From Acholeplasmataceae bacterium (GTDB lineage: Bacteria > Bacillota_I > Bacilli_A > Acholeplasmatales > Acholeplasmataceae), in the NCBI GenBank assembly GCA_003518475.1, contig DOYO01000104.1, forward strand, positions 1-9,735: DNA of 9,735 nt. The letters are read 5' to 3'. Under the pieces are notes generated by a model. It was not told where the DNA came from. It saw only the letters and a list, made by a program, of their open reading frames with translations, and made no database searches. A program made the translations under genes and the position numbers. This document shows, one piece after another, positions 1 to 6,480 of this stretch. How positions within the stretch are numbered: position 1 is the first letter of the stretch; the number at the start of each line of letters is the position of its first letter.

Positions 1-83
1 TGGTGCGGCTGATGGGATTCGAACCCACATACCGAAGTACTACCGCCTGAAGATAGCGCGTCTGCCAGTTTCGCCACAGCCGC
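1..83 (-). tRNA. tRNA-Leu (anticodon CAG)
   Basis: Read on the minus strand, this folds as a class II tRNA. The acceptor stem is GCGGCTG paired with CAGCCGC, followed by discriminator A and an encoded CCA that falls exactly on the window edge (positions 1-3). The anticodon stem is CTATC/GGTAG around the loop TTCAGGC, giving anticodon CAG, which reads the leucine codon CUG. The long variable arm (TAC-TTCG-GTA) and the T arm with TTCGAAT fit tRNA-Leu. It has its own promoter just upstream. Confidence 0.96.
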
Positions 84-100
84 AGCACCATTCACACTAT

Positions 101-129
101 ATTATACATAGAATATCTGATTTTGGCTA
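101..129 (-). promoter_or_regulatory. promoter of tRNA-Leu
   Basis: On the minus strand a perfect TATAAT (101-106) is preceded, after a 17-nt spacer, by TAGCCA (124-129), which matches TTGACA at four of six positions. Transcription would start near position 94, about 11 nt before the mature tRNA 5' end. Confidence 0.6.
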
Positions 130-146
130 TAAATAAATCGCCCATT

Positions 147-166
147 TTATCTTTTCAAAAAGATAA
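147..166 (-). other. AT-rich hairpin after plsC-like gene
   Basis: A perfect 8-bp inverted repeat (TTATCTTT / AAAGATAA, 4-nt loop) sits 4 nt after the stop codon of the acyltransferase gene. It is AT-rich and is not followed by a T-run on the minus strand, so it does not qualify as a standard intrinsic terminator. It could act as a weak terminator or an mRNA 3'-end stabiliser. Confidence 0.35.
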
Positions 167-170
167 CGAA

Positions 171-1319
171 TCAGGTATTCTCTTTTGACATTTTATACAT
201 GAATTCTCCTGCATGAACAAACTTCGTCGGCATCTTGGATTCTTCAAAAACAAACTGATAAATCTGGTATCCTTCATATATTTGAACATTTCTTCCGATA
301 TCAGATGGAAGCGTCGGTGTATTTTTGACATCGAACAAATATGTCGTTTCAACACCGTCGACAATGCCTTTGAATTGGTATTCTTTTCTATTCAATGATA
401 ACCTGCCGAATCCAACCTCGACCACCCGGTCATTTCTGAAGCTTTCCAGTTTAACATCGCTTGAAAGCTGATAATTTTGATCCTTAAGGATTTCTTGTTG
501 CACAGTATTTTCCTGATTGCTCCAAAGCTGGTCAATTCCGTGATTTCCAATCCGTCCATACTTGTCATAAATAAATGTATGTTGGCATTTCGGGCAAAAT
601 AAATGTGTTTTTCTCGCTTCAAGACCTTCATTTGAACAATCTGGACATTGATAGATGACATTCTCTAAGTTATCGATTAGATTCAAGCGATAGGTGAACT
701 TGTTCTTTTCATTGAATGCCGCTGAATTGAAGTATATCTCTTTTACTACAACGTCATAAATTTCATTCAATGACATTGTTTCAAGGTTTTCCTTTTTGAT
801 AATCAGTTCTTTTGTTGTTTCTATGCGGCCAGGAAATGATTTCTTTGACCACGGGGGATTCACAAAATAGGCATTATGATGCTTAACCGTATAAACGTCA
901 ACTCTAGCCTTCTTGATGAATTTAGCTATGGAAAAAGATGGAGTTAGGGATTTTCCGATGGGCGAAATCTGACCTTCAGGAAATACGGAGATGATTCCAT
1001 TTTTTTTAAGTATCTTGAATGCTTTCAGCGTTGCTGCTGGATCGCTTTGAAAAAGACTCTTGGGAATTGCTCTTGCCAGATGCAAAAAGAATCCTAAAAG
1101 CGGATCATAAAACATTTTATTCGCAGCCAGATAGCTGACACGTTGCGGGTACATCGCCGCAGTTGTGTAAATAAAGTCATAAAATGACGTATGGTTGGAT
1201 AAAATGATTGCCGGTCTTGCAATCTTAACTTTCTTTGTGACTCTTTGTCCTTTTAAAAACGCGAAAATCTTGACCAAAAATCCTAAAGAGACATAGAGTA
1301 TTAAGTTTGGCCTTTTCAT
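171..1319 (-). CDS. PlsC-type lysophospholipid acyltransferase with C-terminal zinc ribbon
   Basis: The 382-aa protein carries the LPLAT/PlsC acyltransferase signature: HX4D at H43-D48 (NHTSFYD) and the substrate-binding FPEG motif at 113-116. Family knowledge: these enzymes transfer an acyl group to lysophosphatidic acid or another lysolipid at the cytoplasmic membrane face. A hydrophobic N-terminus (about residues 6-22) suits membrane association. Beyond the catalytic part (about 20-200) there is a zinc ribbon, CPDC at 225-228 and CPKC at 242-245, then about 110 residues that look beta-rich and that I do not recognise. An ordinary PlsC has about 200-250 residues, so this is an enlarged form. 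The ATG lies 6 nt after the stop codon of the upstream MFS gene and has no clear Shine-Dalgarno site, which suggests translational coupling. The stop codon is TGA. Acyltransferase assignment is firm; the exact acceptor lipid is unknown. Confidence 0.87.
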   Translation of the reverse strand: MKRPNLILYVSLGFLVKIFAFLKGQRVTKKVKIARPAIILSNHTSFYDFIYTTAAMYPQRVSYLAANKMFYDPLLGFFLHLARAIPKSLFQSDPAATLKAFKILKKNGIISVFPEGQISPIGKSLTPSFSIAKFIKKARVDVYTVKHHNAYFVNPPWSKKSFPGRIETTKELIIKKENLETMSLNEIYDVVVKEIYFNSAAFNEKNKFTYRLNLIDNLENVIYQCPDCSNEGLEARKTHLFCPKCQHTFIYDKYGRIGNHGIDQLWSNQENTVQQEILKDQNYQLSSDVKLESFRNDRVVEVGFGRLSLNRKEYQFKGIVDGVETTYLFDVKNTPTLPSDIGRNVQIYEGYQIYQFVFEESKMPTKFVHAGEFMYKMSKENT

Positions 1320-1325
1320 GTGTGA

Positions 1326-2732
1326 TTACAATGATTCAATAAGTTCTTCCTGATTGGTCAGCTTGTTTTGAATCGCATTGGTGATTTCATGCTGCTTTTT
1401 AGCATCAATCCGGTATTTGAATGAAATATAGATACCGATGCTCATGAAGATGAGAGGGGCGAGCGCCATGATGATCTTAATCGCTAACATCGCGCTATCA
1501 GGCTGGCTGACAACCGCTTCACCTCCAGGAATTTTTTCCTGAAATCCAGCAAGACCTAAAATGAACATCACCAAAGCTAGACCTACAGCTTGGGCAATCT
1601 TATTGATGAAGTTGGTAAATCCGCTCATTTGACCGTCTAAGCGGTCTTTAAACTTAATTTGACCTGCATCAACAACATCCCCATACATCGTGTGAGGAAC
1701 TAAACCAGGACCGCTGATACCGAATCCCATCAATGCCGCAATCAAATAAATGACAACCGGTGACACGTTTTGTGGAATGACCAAAATGAAAAGTGCGGTG
1801 AAGATCCATAAGTACGCACCAATCCGGTACGCAAATGTTTTTCCTTTTTTGGAAATAATCTTGATATAGATCGGAAGTGCGACAATTTGCATGGAAAACA
1901 TCAATGCCGCTGAAATGAGTCCGACCATCGTCGATTGTCCCGCTAAAGTTTCAGATTGGGTGATATAAAAATCAACATAAAAGAAAAATAATCCGCTCAT
2001 GATCGCCATCGACATTTGGAGCACTAGAAACATACCTAAATATTGACGGAATGGACGTAAGGACAGGGGTTTAACCAATTCCTTGACAGAAAGCTTGGCT
2101 TCAACGATTGGAGTCTGTATTTCTTCTCTCGCGAACAAGCCGGTAAATAAAACGCTGAGTGCGAATAATAAACCGAACGAAACACTCATCACCTGATATC
2201 CGATTGCTGCATCCGCATACATCGACACGATGATTCCCGGAACTGCAACGCAGAGGATTGATGAGAAAATGCTGAATGCCAATCGATATGAATTATAGGA
2301 AGCGCGCTTCTGATAATCCGAAGTGATTTCACTTGATAATGAATAATAAGGAATCATGACGCTTGTTTGGACTGTTGTGAATACCAAATATGATAGTAAA
2401 ACAGCGATGATTCTTAATGTCGCATCAGAGAATGCATAAGGAAAGAATAAGAAATACATCGAAATCAAAACGAATGGGGAAGCGAATACAAGATAAATCC
2501 TGCGCTTGCCGAGTTTCGATTTGGTTCGATCAGAAATATGTCCCATCAAGGGGTCCGTAATAGCATCCCATCCTCTGGCAACCAACATGATGAAGCCTAT
2601 CCAAAACGGATTGATCCCAACAGTCAAAGCTAGAAATCCAGGATAAAGGAAGTTGATGATGTTGAATGATCCTCCGCCAAATATATCCGCGGATGCAAAA
2701 GCTAACTTTTTACGCAATTCTTTGTCTGCCAT
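1326..2732 (-). CDS. MFS transporter, GPH (MelB-like) cation symporter family
   Basis: This 468-aa, roughly 12-helix membrane protein belongs to the glycoside-pentoside-hexuronide:cation symporter family. The diagnostic helix-2 stretch ARGWDAITDPLMG lies at residues 52-64, with R53, D56 and D60 matching the R52/D55/D59 cation-site residues of MelB. It is followed by the loop DRTKSKLGKRR (68-78) and the IPYYSLSSEIT segment (127-137). The start is set at the ATG at 2730-2732 (MADKEL...) because AGGAG lies 8 nt upstream (2741-2745). An in-frame ATG 23 codons earlier has no such site and would add an atypical hydrophobic leader. Family members carry sugars with Na+ or H+, but the eukaryotic relative MFSD2A carries lysophosphatidylcholine. 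Coupling to an acyltransferase gene makes a lipid substrate conceivable; the substrate is not determined by sequence. Confidence 0.85.
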   Translation of the reverse strand: MADKELRKKLAFASADIFGGGSFNIINFLYPGFLALTVGINPFWIGFIMLVARGWDAITDPLMGHISDRTKSKLGKRRIYLVFASPFVLISMYFLFFPYAFSDATLRIIAVLLSYLVFTTVQTSVMIPYYSLSSEITSDYQKRASYNSYRLAFSIFSSILCVAVPGIIVSMYADAAIGYQVMSVSFGLLFALSVLFTGLFAREEIQTPIVEAKLSVKELVKPLSLRPFRQYLGMFLVLQMSMAIMSGLFFFYVDFYITQSETLAGQSTMVGLISAALMFSMQIVALPIYIKIISKKGKTFAYRIGAYLWIFTALFILVIPQNVSPVVIYLIAALMGFGISGPGLVPHTMYGDVVDAGQIKFKDRLDGQMSGFTNFINKIAQAVGLALVMFILGLAGFQEKIPGGEAVVSQPDSAMLAIKIIMALAPLIFMSIGIYISFKYRIDAKKQHEITNAIQNKLTNQEELIESL

Positions 2733-2740
2733 GTGAATTA

Positions 2741-2745
2741 CTCCT
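2741..2745 (-). promoter_or_regulatory. ribosome binding site fixing the MFS gene start
   Basis: AGGAG on the minus strand, 8 nt before the ATG at 2732. It decides in favour of the 468-residue protein over the 491-residue upstream-start version. Confidence 0.85.
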
Positions 2746-2766
2746 TGTATTAAGTCTATTATCTCT

Positions 2767-2792
2767 ATTATAAATGAAAATAGTTTATTATA
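2767..2792 (-). promoter_or_regulatory. possible promoter region of the MFS-PlsC unit
   Basis: Two perfect TATAAT hexamers on the minus strand (2767-2772 and 2787-2792) lie 20 bp apart in the AT-rich leader between the tRNA terminator and the MFS gene. Neither has a convincing -35 hexamer at 16-18 nt. One is probably the -10, but the choice is uncertain. Confidence 0.35.
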
Positions 2793-2818
2793 GATAAACA
2801 AAGTTTACCGATGCCTAT

Positions 2819-2843
2819 AAAAAAAATCCTATCTCTAGGATTT
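2819..2843 (-). terminator. intrinsic terminator of the tRNA operon
   Basis: On the minus strand the stem AAATCCTA / TAGGATTT closes a GAGA (GNRA) tetraloop and runs straight into eight T residues. It lies 10 nt downstream of the encoded CCA of tRNA-Gly. Confidence 0.9.
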
Positions 2844-2852
2844 GATATCGAA

Positions 2853-2926
2853 TGGAGCGGGTGATGAGAATCGAACTCACGTCATCAGCTTGGAAGGCTG
2901 GGGTTCTACCATTAAACTACACCCGC
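2853..2926 (-). tRNA. tRNA-Gly (anticodon TCC)
   Basis: 74 nt including an encoded CCA. The acceptor stem is GCGGGTG/CACCCGC with discriminator T, and the anticodon loop CTTCCAA gives anticodon TCC (glycine, GGA/GGN). The T arm contains TTCGATT. The outermost base pair of the anticodon stem (27-43) is C against A, a mismatch; the other four pairs are intact. Confidence 0.96.
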
Positions 2927-2933
2927 AAATAAA

Positions 2934-3010
2934 TGGTCGGGAAGACAGGATTTGAACCTGCGACCTCCTGGTCCCAAACCAGGCGCTCTACCAAGCTAAG
3001 CTACTTCCCG
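2934..3010 (-). tRNA. tRNA-Pro (anticodon TGG)
   Basis: 77 nt including an encoded CCA. The acceptor stem is CGGGAAG/CTTCCCG with discriminator A. The anticodon stem CCTGG/CCAGG encloses the loop TTTGGGA, giving anticodon TGG (proline, CCA/CCN). The T loop is TTCAAAT. Third gene of the four-tRNA operon. Confidence 0.97.
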
Positions 3011-3015
3011 AAACA

Positions 3016-3092
3016 TGGCGTACCCAAGAGGACTTGAACCCCCAACCTTTTGATCCGTAGTCAAACGCTCTATCCAGTTGAGCTATGGGTAC
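3016..3092 (-). tRNA. tRNA-Arg (anticodon ACG)
   Basis: 77 nt including an encoded CCA. The acceptor stem is GTACCCA/TGGGTAC with discriminator G. The anticodon stem TTTGA/TCAAA encloses the loop CTACGGA, giving anticodon ACG (arginine, CGN). This tRNA normally needs A34-to-inosine editing by TadA, so the genome should encode that deaminase. Second gene of the operon. Confidence 0.97.
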
Positions 3093-3155
3093 TACTCTTG
3101 AGTTTACTTCTGCTACAAACTCTATATAAACGCGCCGCGTCTAATTAAAAAATAA

Positions 3156-3231
3156 TGGTGACCCGTAAGGGATTTGAACCCTTGAATGCATGCGTGAAAG
3201 GCATGTGAGTTAACCGTTTCTCCAACGGGCC
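3156..3231 (-). tRNA. tRNA-Glu (anticodon TTC)
   Basis: 76 nt including an encoded CCA. The acceptor stem is GGCCCGT/ACGGGTC (one G-T wobble) with discriminator A. The anticodon stem CATGC/GCATG encloses the loop CTTTCAC, giving anticodon TTC (glutamate). First gene of the operon, directly behind a consensus promoter. Confidence 0.97.
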
Positions 3232-3251
3232 AATGTACAAGCGCATATATA

Positions 3252-3279
3252 ATTATACCAATTTATTATGAATTGTCAA
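3252..3279 (-). promoter_or_regulatory. strong sigma-70-type promoter of the tRNA operon
   Basis: On the minus strand a perfect TTGACA (3274-3279), a 16-nt spacer and a perfect TATAAT (3252-3257), with TGG forming an extended -10. The start would be near 3245, about 14 nt before tRNA-Glu. This is the best promoter in the window, as expected for stable RNA. Confidence 0.9.
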
Positions 3280-3322
3280 GACAAAATAAATTGTTTTTTC
3301 ATCTTTCGTCAACTATATAAAA

Positions 3323-4675
3323 TCACACTTTTTCCAACCCGATTGCCACGTCTTTTTCTAAGTAACTGCTCTTTGCTTCCCACTTTCTGGAATGCCACCT
3401 GAATACTGCAAAACCAGCTCGAATCAGCTCATCCAATGTATATGCGATATAGATTCCAAACAGTCCGAATCCCCAATAAATACCAAAGAAATACGCTACA
3501 GGAACAGCGATGCCCATCATGCTCATAACCGCGATGATAAGCGGATAAGTCGTATCTCCAGCAGAGCGCAGCGCTTGAAGTGTTATCATGTTGATGCTTC
3601 TTCCAAACTCAAGTAAAAGTGCAATCCAAAGTACCTTTCTGACTGTCGTGATGATCACTACATTTTCTGTAAAAATATTGATAATCAGACCTGAAGATAG
3701 ATTGACAATCAGTGTTACCAATAATACGGTCACGAAACTTCTCAATACTGCTTTGTTCGTTTCCCGATGTGCTTTGTCGTAGTTTCTTTCTCCAATATAA
3801 TAACCAGTCATCACCGCATTTGCAGTTGCAAAAGAAAGACTGAAAATATAGATGTAGGTTAAGATGATATTCATGTAGGTTTTAGCAGTTGTAAAATCAG
3901 GACCAAGGCTGTTGATCATCCCTAAAATAATAATCTGCATCGCCGTATAACTAAAGCTTTCCGCTGCGCTTGGAAGACCGATTCTAAATATGTTTTTATT
4001 GCTTTCCTTGTCCATTTTCAGATCTGAAAGCTTGAATTTGACAAGAATCATTAGAATAATCAAGTAGGTGATCATCATTAAGCCACGAACTCCAAAGGTT
4101 GAAATTGCAGCTCCAAATACCCCTAATCTCGGAAATCCAAGATAACCGTTGATGAATACGTAGTTTCCGAATATGTTCAATACATTCCCGCATATCGCGA
4201 CGATCGTGATGTATTTAGCGTAGCCATAGCTCCTGAGAGAACCCGCAGCGACTGCGCTGAATGCCAGAAACACAAATGAGTATCCAATCACCTGAAAATA
4301 AGTTTTAGAATCTTCCATGAGACTGGAATCTGTTTGAATGAGGGTGAGCAGAAAAGTAACAGAAAAATGCATGATGATTGCCAATGCAAGACCAATCAAT
4401 AGATTGACAAGGAGACCTGAACCAATGACTTGACGCGCTTTTTCGTTTCTATTCGCTCCAATATATTGAGAGACTAAAACCGCAACTCCATTGGTGACAA
4501 TTAGAAGCAAAACAGCAAAAATCTGAATGAGCGTATTGGCATTCCCAACGGAACCAACAGCATGGTCATTCAGATTGCTTAGCATGATTGCATCGATTGT
4601 CCCCATCATCGTGAAGAAAAATAATTCAACAAATGTTGCGACAAATATGGACTTGAAATTTCTTTTTGTCTTCAT
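3323..4675 (-). CDS. MATE family multidrug efflux transporter
   Basis: A 450-aa, roughly 12-helix protein of the MATE (MatE/NorM-like) family, which exports cationic drugs or metabolites in exchange for Na+ or H+. Family-typical features are the first-helix region with the acidic D28 (GTIDAIML), the segment GVAVLVSQYIGANR (about 63-76), and the second-half motif LQALRSAGDTTYPL, the counterpart of the first-half LRSYGYAKY region. The length is normal. The start is placed at the ATG at 4673-4675, which has GAGGG 5 nt upstream (4681-4685); a TTG 12 nt earlier has no Shine-Dalgarno site. It is the last gene of the five-gene operon, 24 nt after the DJ-1-like gene. I found no terminator between its TGA stop and the tRNA promoter. 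Substrate unknown. Confidence 0.9.
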   Translation of the reverse strand: MKTKRNFKSIFVATFVELFFFTMMGTIDAIMLSNLNDHAVGSVGNANTLIQIFAVLLLIVTNGVAVLVSQYIGANRNEKARQVIGSGLLVNLLIGLALAIIMHFSVTFLLTLIQTDSSLMEDSKTYFQVIGYSFVFLAFSAVAAGSLRSYGYAKYITIVAICGNVLNIFGNYVFINGYLGFPRLGVFGAAISTFGVRGLMMITYLIILMILVKFKLSDLKMDKESNKNIFRIGLPSAAESFSYTAMQIIILGMINSLGPDFTTAKTYMNIILTYIYIFSLSFATANAVMTGYYIGERNYDKAHRETNKAVLRSFVTVLLVTLIVNLSSGLIINIFTENVVIITTVRKVLWIALLLEFGRSINMITLQALRSAGDTTYPLIIAVMSMMGIAVPVAYFFGIYWGFGLFGIYIAYTLDELIRAGFAVFRWHSRKWEAKSSYLEKDVAIGLEKV

Positions 4676-4699
4676 GTAAACCCTCAATCTATGATGTAT

Positions 4700-5245
4700 T
4701 TAATACAAGATGTTTTTTAATAATGCTTCTGCTTTTTCTTCTCCAAGGAGATACTTGATAATCTCATAAGAAAACTCATAAATGGCTCCAGCACCTCTTG
4801 CAGTAATGATGTTACGGTCTTTTACAGCCTTCTGATCTGGCAGATAGGTTCCTTTTGGCATATCTTTTTCACTGCCTTTGTAGGCTGTAAATGATTTGCC
4901 GTTTAAAAGTCCAGCTTGACCAAGAAATCTCGGACCAGCGCAAATCGCAGCAACCAGTTTTCCTTGCTTGTCAAAATATTTAACAAGTTCTTTGATATTG
5001 GTATCTTGATCAACGACTTTAGATACGTATCCTCCACCAGGGATGACAACAAATTCATAATCGTTTAAGTAAACATCGGTAGCAAAATAATCAGCTTTAA
5101 CTTTGAGTCCGAAAGCAGTTTCTATTTCAAGCGTACTTTCGTAAGTGATGGTGACAACATCCAACTGAGCTCTTCTGAGAAGCGCTCTTGTCGCTAAAGC
5201 TTCCCCATCTTCAATTCCATTGCTAATCACTAGTAACCCTTTCAC
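4700..5245 (-). CDS. DJ-1/PfpI family protein (YajL/DJ-1 type)
   Basis: The 181-aa protein has the class I glutamine-amidotransferase-like fold of DJ-1/YajL. The conserved acidic residue E15 lies in GIEDGEAL, the nucleophile elbow is AAICAGP with C102, and the C-terminal signature is RGAGAIYEF (150-158). Family knowledge: members act as oxidative-stress proteins or as glyoxalase/deglycase-like enzymes; the activity is debated. At the place of human DJ-1 His126 the sequence reads TAYKG, so that histidine is absent. The start is GTG, preceded by GGAGG 7 nt upstream (5253-5257). It overlaps the TGA stop of mtnN by 4 nt (GTGA), so translation is coupled. Fourth gene of the operon. Confidence 0.88.
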   Translation of the reverse strand: MKGLLVISNGIEDGEALATRALLRRAQLDVVTITYESTLEIETAFGLKVKADYFATDVYLNDYEFVVIPGGGYVSKVVDQDTNIKELVKYFDKQGKLVAAICAGPRFLGQAGLLNGKSFTAYKGSEKDMPKGTYLPDQKAVKDRNIITARGAGAIYEFSYEIIKYLLGEEKAEALLKNILY

Positions 5246-5841
5246 TCTTGTACCTCCAAAAATAATTTTAGAAATATATTTTTAAGAACAATCGCACCAA
5301 CTGATGATTCGAATTTTTTATATTCTTGATAATGATCATCCATGCCAATAACATCAGAAATGATCTTGATGCTGATGATTGGCAATTGCTTCTTATGTGC
5401 AACCTGATATAATGCTGTTCCTTCCATATCCGCAAGATAAGACTCTTTTTTGACTTCTGTCATAAAATAGTCCCCTGTAAACAGTTTTCCTGATTTTATA
5501 TTCGGAAATTTCAATCTAACAAGTTCTTTAAGCTTGTCATCTGAAAAAAATGAAGCTGGATATCCAGGCACTTGCCCTTTCGCATATCCAAAAAGTGTTA
5601 AATCAAAATCATGATATGCTGCTTCTTCAATCATGACGACGTCTCCAACCTGATAAGGGTAAGTCGCTCCTGCAAATCCTAAGTTATAGATTGCATCCAC
5701 ATGATATTTCGCGATTGCTTCTGCGAGAGATTGTGCAGCATTGACTTTGCCAATGCCTGATAAAATCACTTTAACCGTAGGAAGTTCATTTTGGATGATT
5801 TCTTTAATTTCCTCTTTCATTGCTGCAACAACTAGGATCAT
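5242..5841 (-). CDS. mtnN: 5'-methylthioadenosine/S-adenosylhomocysteine nucleosidase
   Basis: This cytosolic enzyme cleaves adenine from MTA and SAH, the by-products of polyamine synthesis and SAM-dependent methylation. Signatures are AAMKEE near the start (catalytic acidic residue E10 or E11), SGIGKVNAA (28-36), LGFAGA (54-59), HDFDLTLFGYAKGQ (77-90), TGDYF (122-126), the ME pair at M139-E140 and ISD with catalytic-type D163. At 199 residues it is about 30 shorter than the usual 228-232. Most of the shortfall lies between the N-terminal glutamates and SGIGK, with a smaller gap before the ME pair. ATG start with AGGAG 7 nt upstream (5849-5853), overlapping the udk stop by 4 nt (ATGA). A related purine nucleosidase is unlikely given the HDxDxTxFGY block. 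Confidence 0.92.
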   Translation of the reverse strand: MILVVAAMKEEIKEIIQNELPTVKVILSGIGKVNAAQSLAEAIAKYHVDAIYNLGFAGATYPYQVGDVVMIEEAAYHDFDLTLFGYAKGQVPGYPASFFSDDKLKELVRLKFPNIKSGKLFTGDYFMTEVKKESYLADMEGTALYQVAHKKQLPIISIKIISDVIGMDDHYQEYKKFESSVGAIVLKNIFLKLFLEVQE

Positions 5842-6464
5842 TTGCGCTCTCCTAATATTTGTTTAATTTTTGTTACAATCAAATCTACTGCGATGTCGTG
5901 TTTTCTATCATTTGGAATAATCACATCAGCAAACCGCTTTGTAGGTTTGATATGCTTATGAAACATGGGTTTGACTGTACTTTCATACTGGAGGATGATG
6001 CTGTCTAAAGATCTTCCTCGTTCTCTCATGTCTCTGAGCATTCTCCTGATAAATCTGGTATCATCATCTAGTTCTACGAACAGATTCATGTCAGATAAAT
6101 TTCTAATTTTTTCATTCTCAAGAATCAATATGCCTTCAACGATAATAATTGGTTTAACTTCAACATGCTCGATTTTCTGACTTCTCGTATGTTGAACAAA
6201 ATCATAAACTGGCTTTTCAATGGAGTACCCCTGCATCAAAGCAGTTAAATGGTTAAAAAGCAGTTGATTATCTAGTGAATTTGGATGGTCATAGTTTGTC
6301 TGATAACGGACCTCAAGCGGTAAATCGCTTTGATCGAGATAATAGTCATCATGCTTGATAATCAATACGTCATCAAGTCCTGCCTTATCCAGAATTTCTT
6401 GGACAACCGTGCTTTTTCCTGATGCAGATCCTCCTGCAACTAAAATCAATAAAGGCTTATTCAT
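5838..6464 (-). CDS. udk: uridine kinase (uridine/cytidine kinase)
   Basis: Phosphorylates uridine and cytidine to UMP and CMP in pyrimidine salvage. The 208-aa protein has the normal family length. It begins with the P-loop GGSASGKST (11-19). Further on it shows the nucleoside-binding block with KHDDYY and YDHPNSLD, then YDFVQHTR, VEGILIL, the lid-region arginines in RDMRERGRSLD and the PTKRFADVIIP block. The ATG at 6462-6464 is preceded 9 nt upstream by GGGGG (6474-6478), an atypical Shine-Dalgarno-like site, and lies 16 nt after the GNAT stop. It is second in the operon, and its TGA overlaps the mtnN ATG. Confidence 0.95.
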   Translation of the reverse strand: MNKPLLILVAGGSASGKSTVVQEILDKAGLDDVLIIKHDDYYLDQSDLPLEVRYQTNYDHPNSLDNQLLFNHLTALMQGYSIEKPVYDFVQHTRSQKIEHVEVKPIIIVEGILILENEKIRNLSDMNLFVELDDDTRFIRRMLRDMRERGRSLDSIILQYESTVKPMFHKHIKPTKRFADVIIPNDRKHDIAVDLIVTKIKQILGERK

Positions 6465-6480
6465 GTGTAGTAACCCCCAG

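Noticed and set aside
392..661. Second minus-strand frame across the zinc-ribbon region, considered as a frameshifted partner of the acyltransferase
   Set aside because: The acyltransferase frame is continuous through the region; the other frame is a shadow with no independent motifs.
2733..2801. Upstream 23-codon extension of the MFS gene to the ATG at 2799-2801
   Set aside because: No ribosome site precedes it, it overlaps the putative -10 hexamers, and AGGAG is ideally spaced for the ATG at 2730-2732.
3280..3322. Possible terminator between the MATE gene and the tRNA promoter
   Set aside because: Only a 4-bp ACAA/TTGT hairpin is visible, with no GC stem or T-run, so read-through into the tRNA operon is possible.
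4676..4687. TTG start giving four extra residues for the MATE protein
   Set aside because: GAGGG is correctly placed for the ATG at 4673-4675, and the TTG itself overlaps that site.
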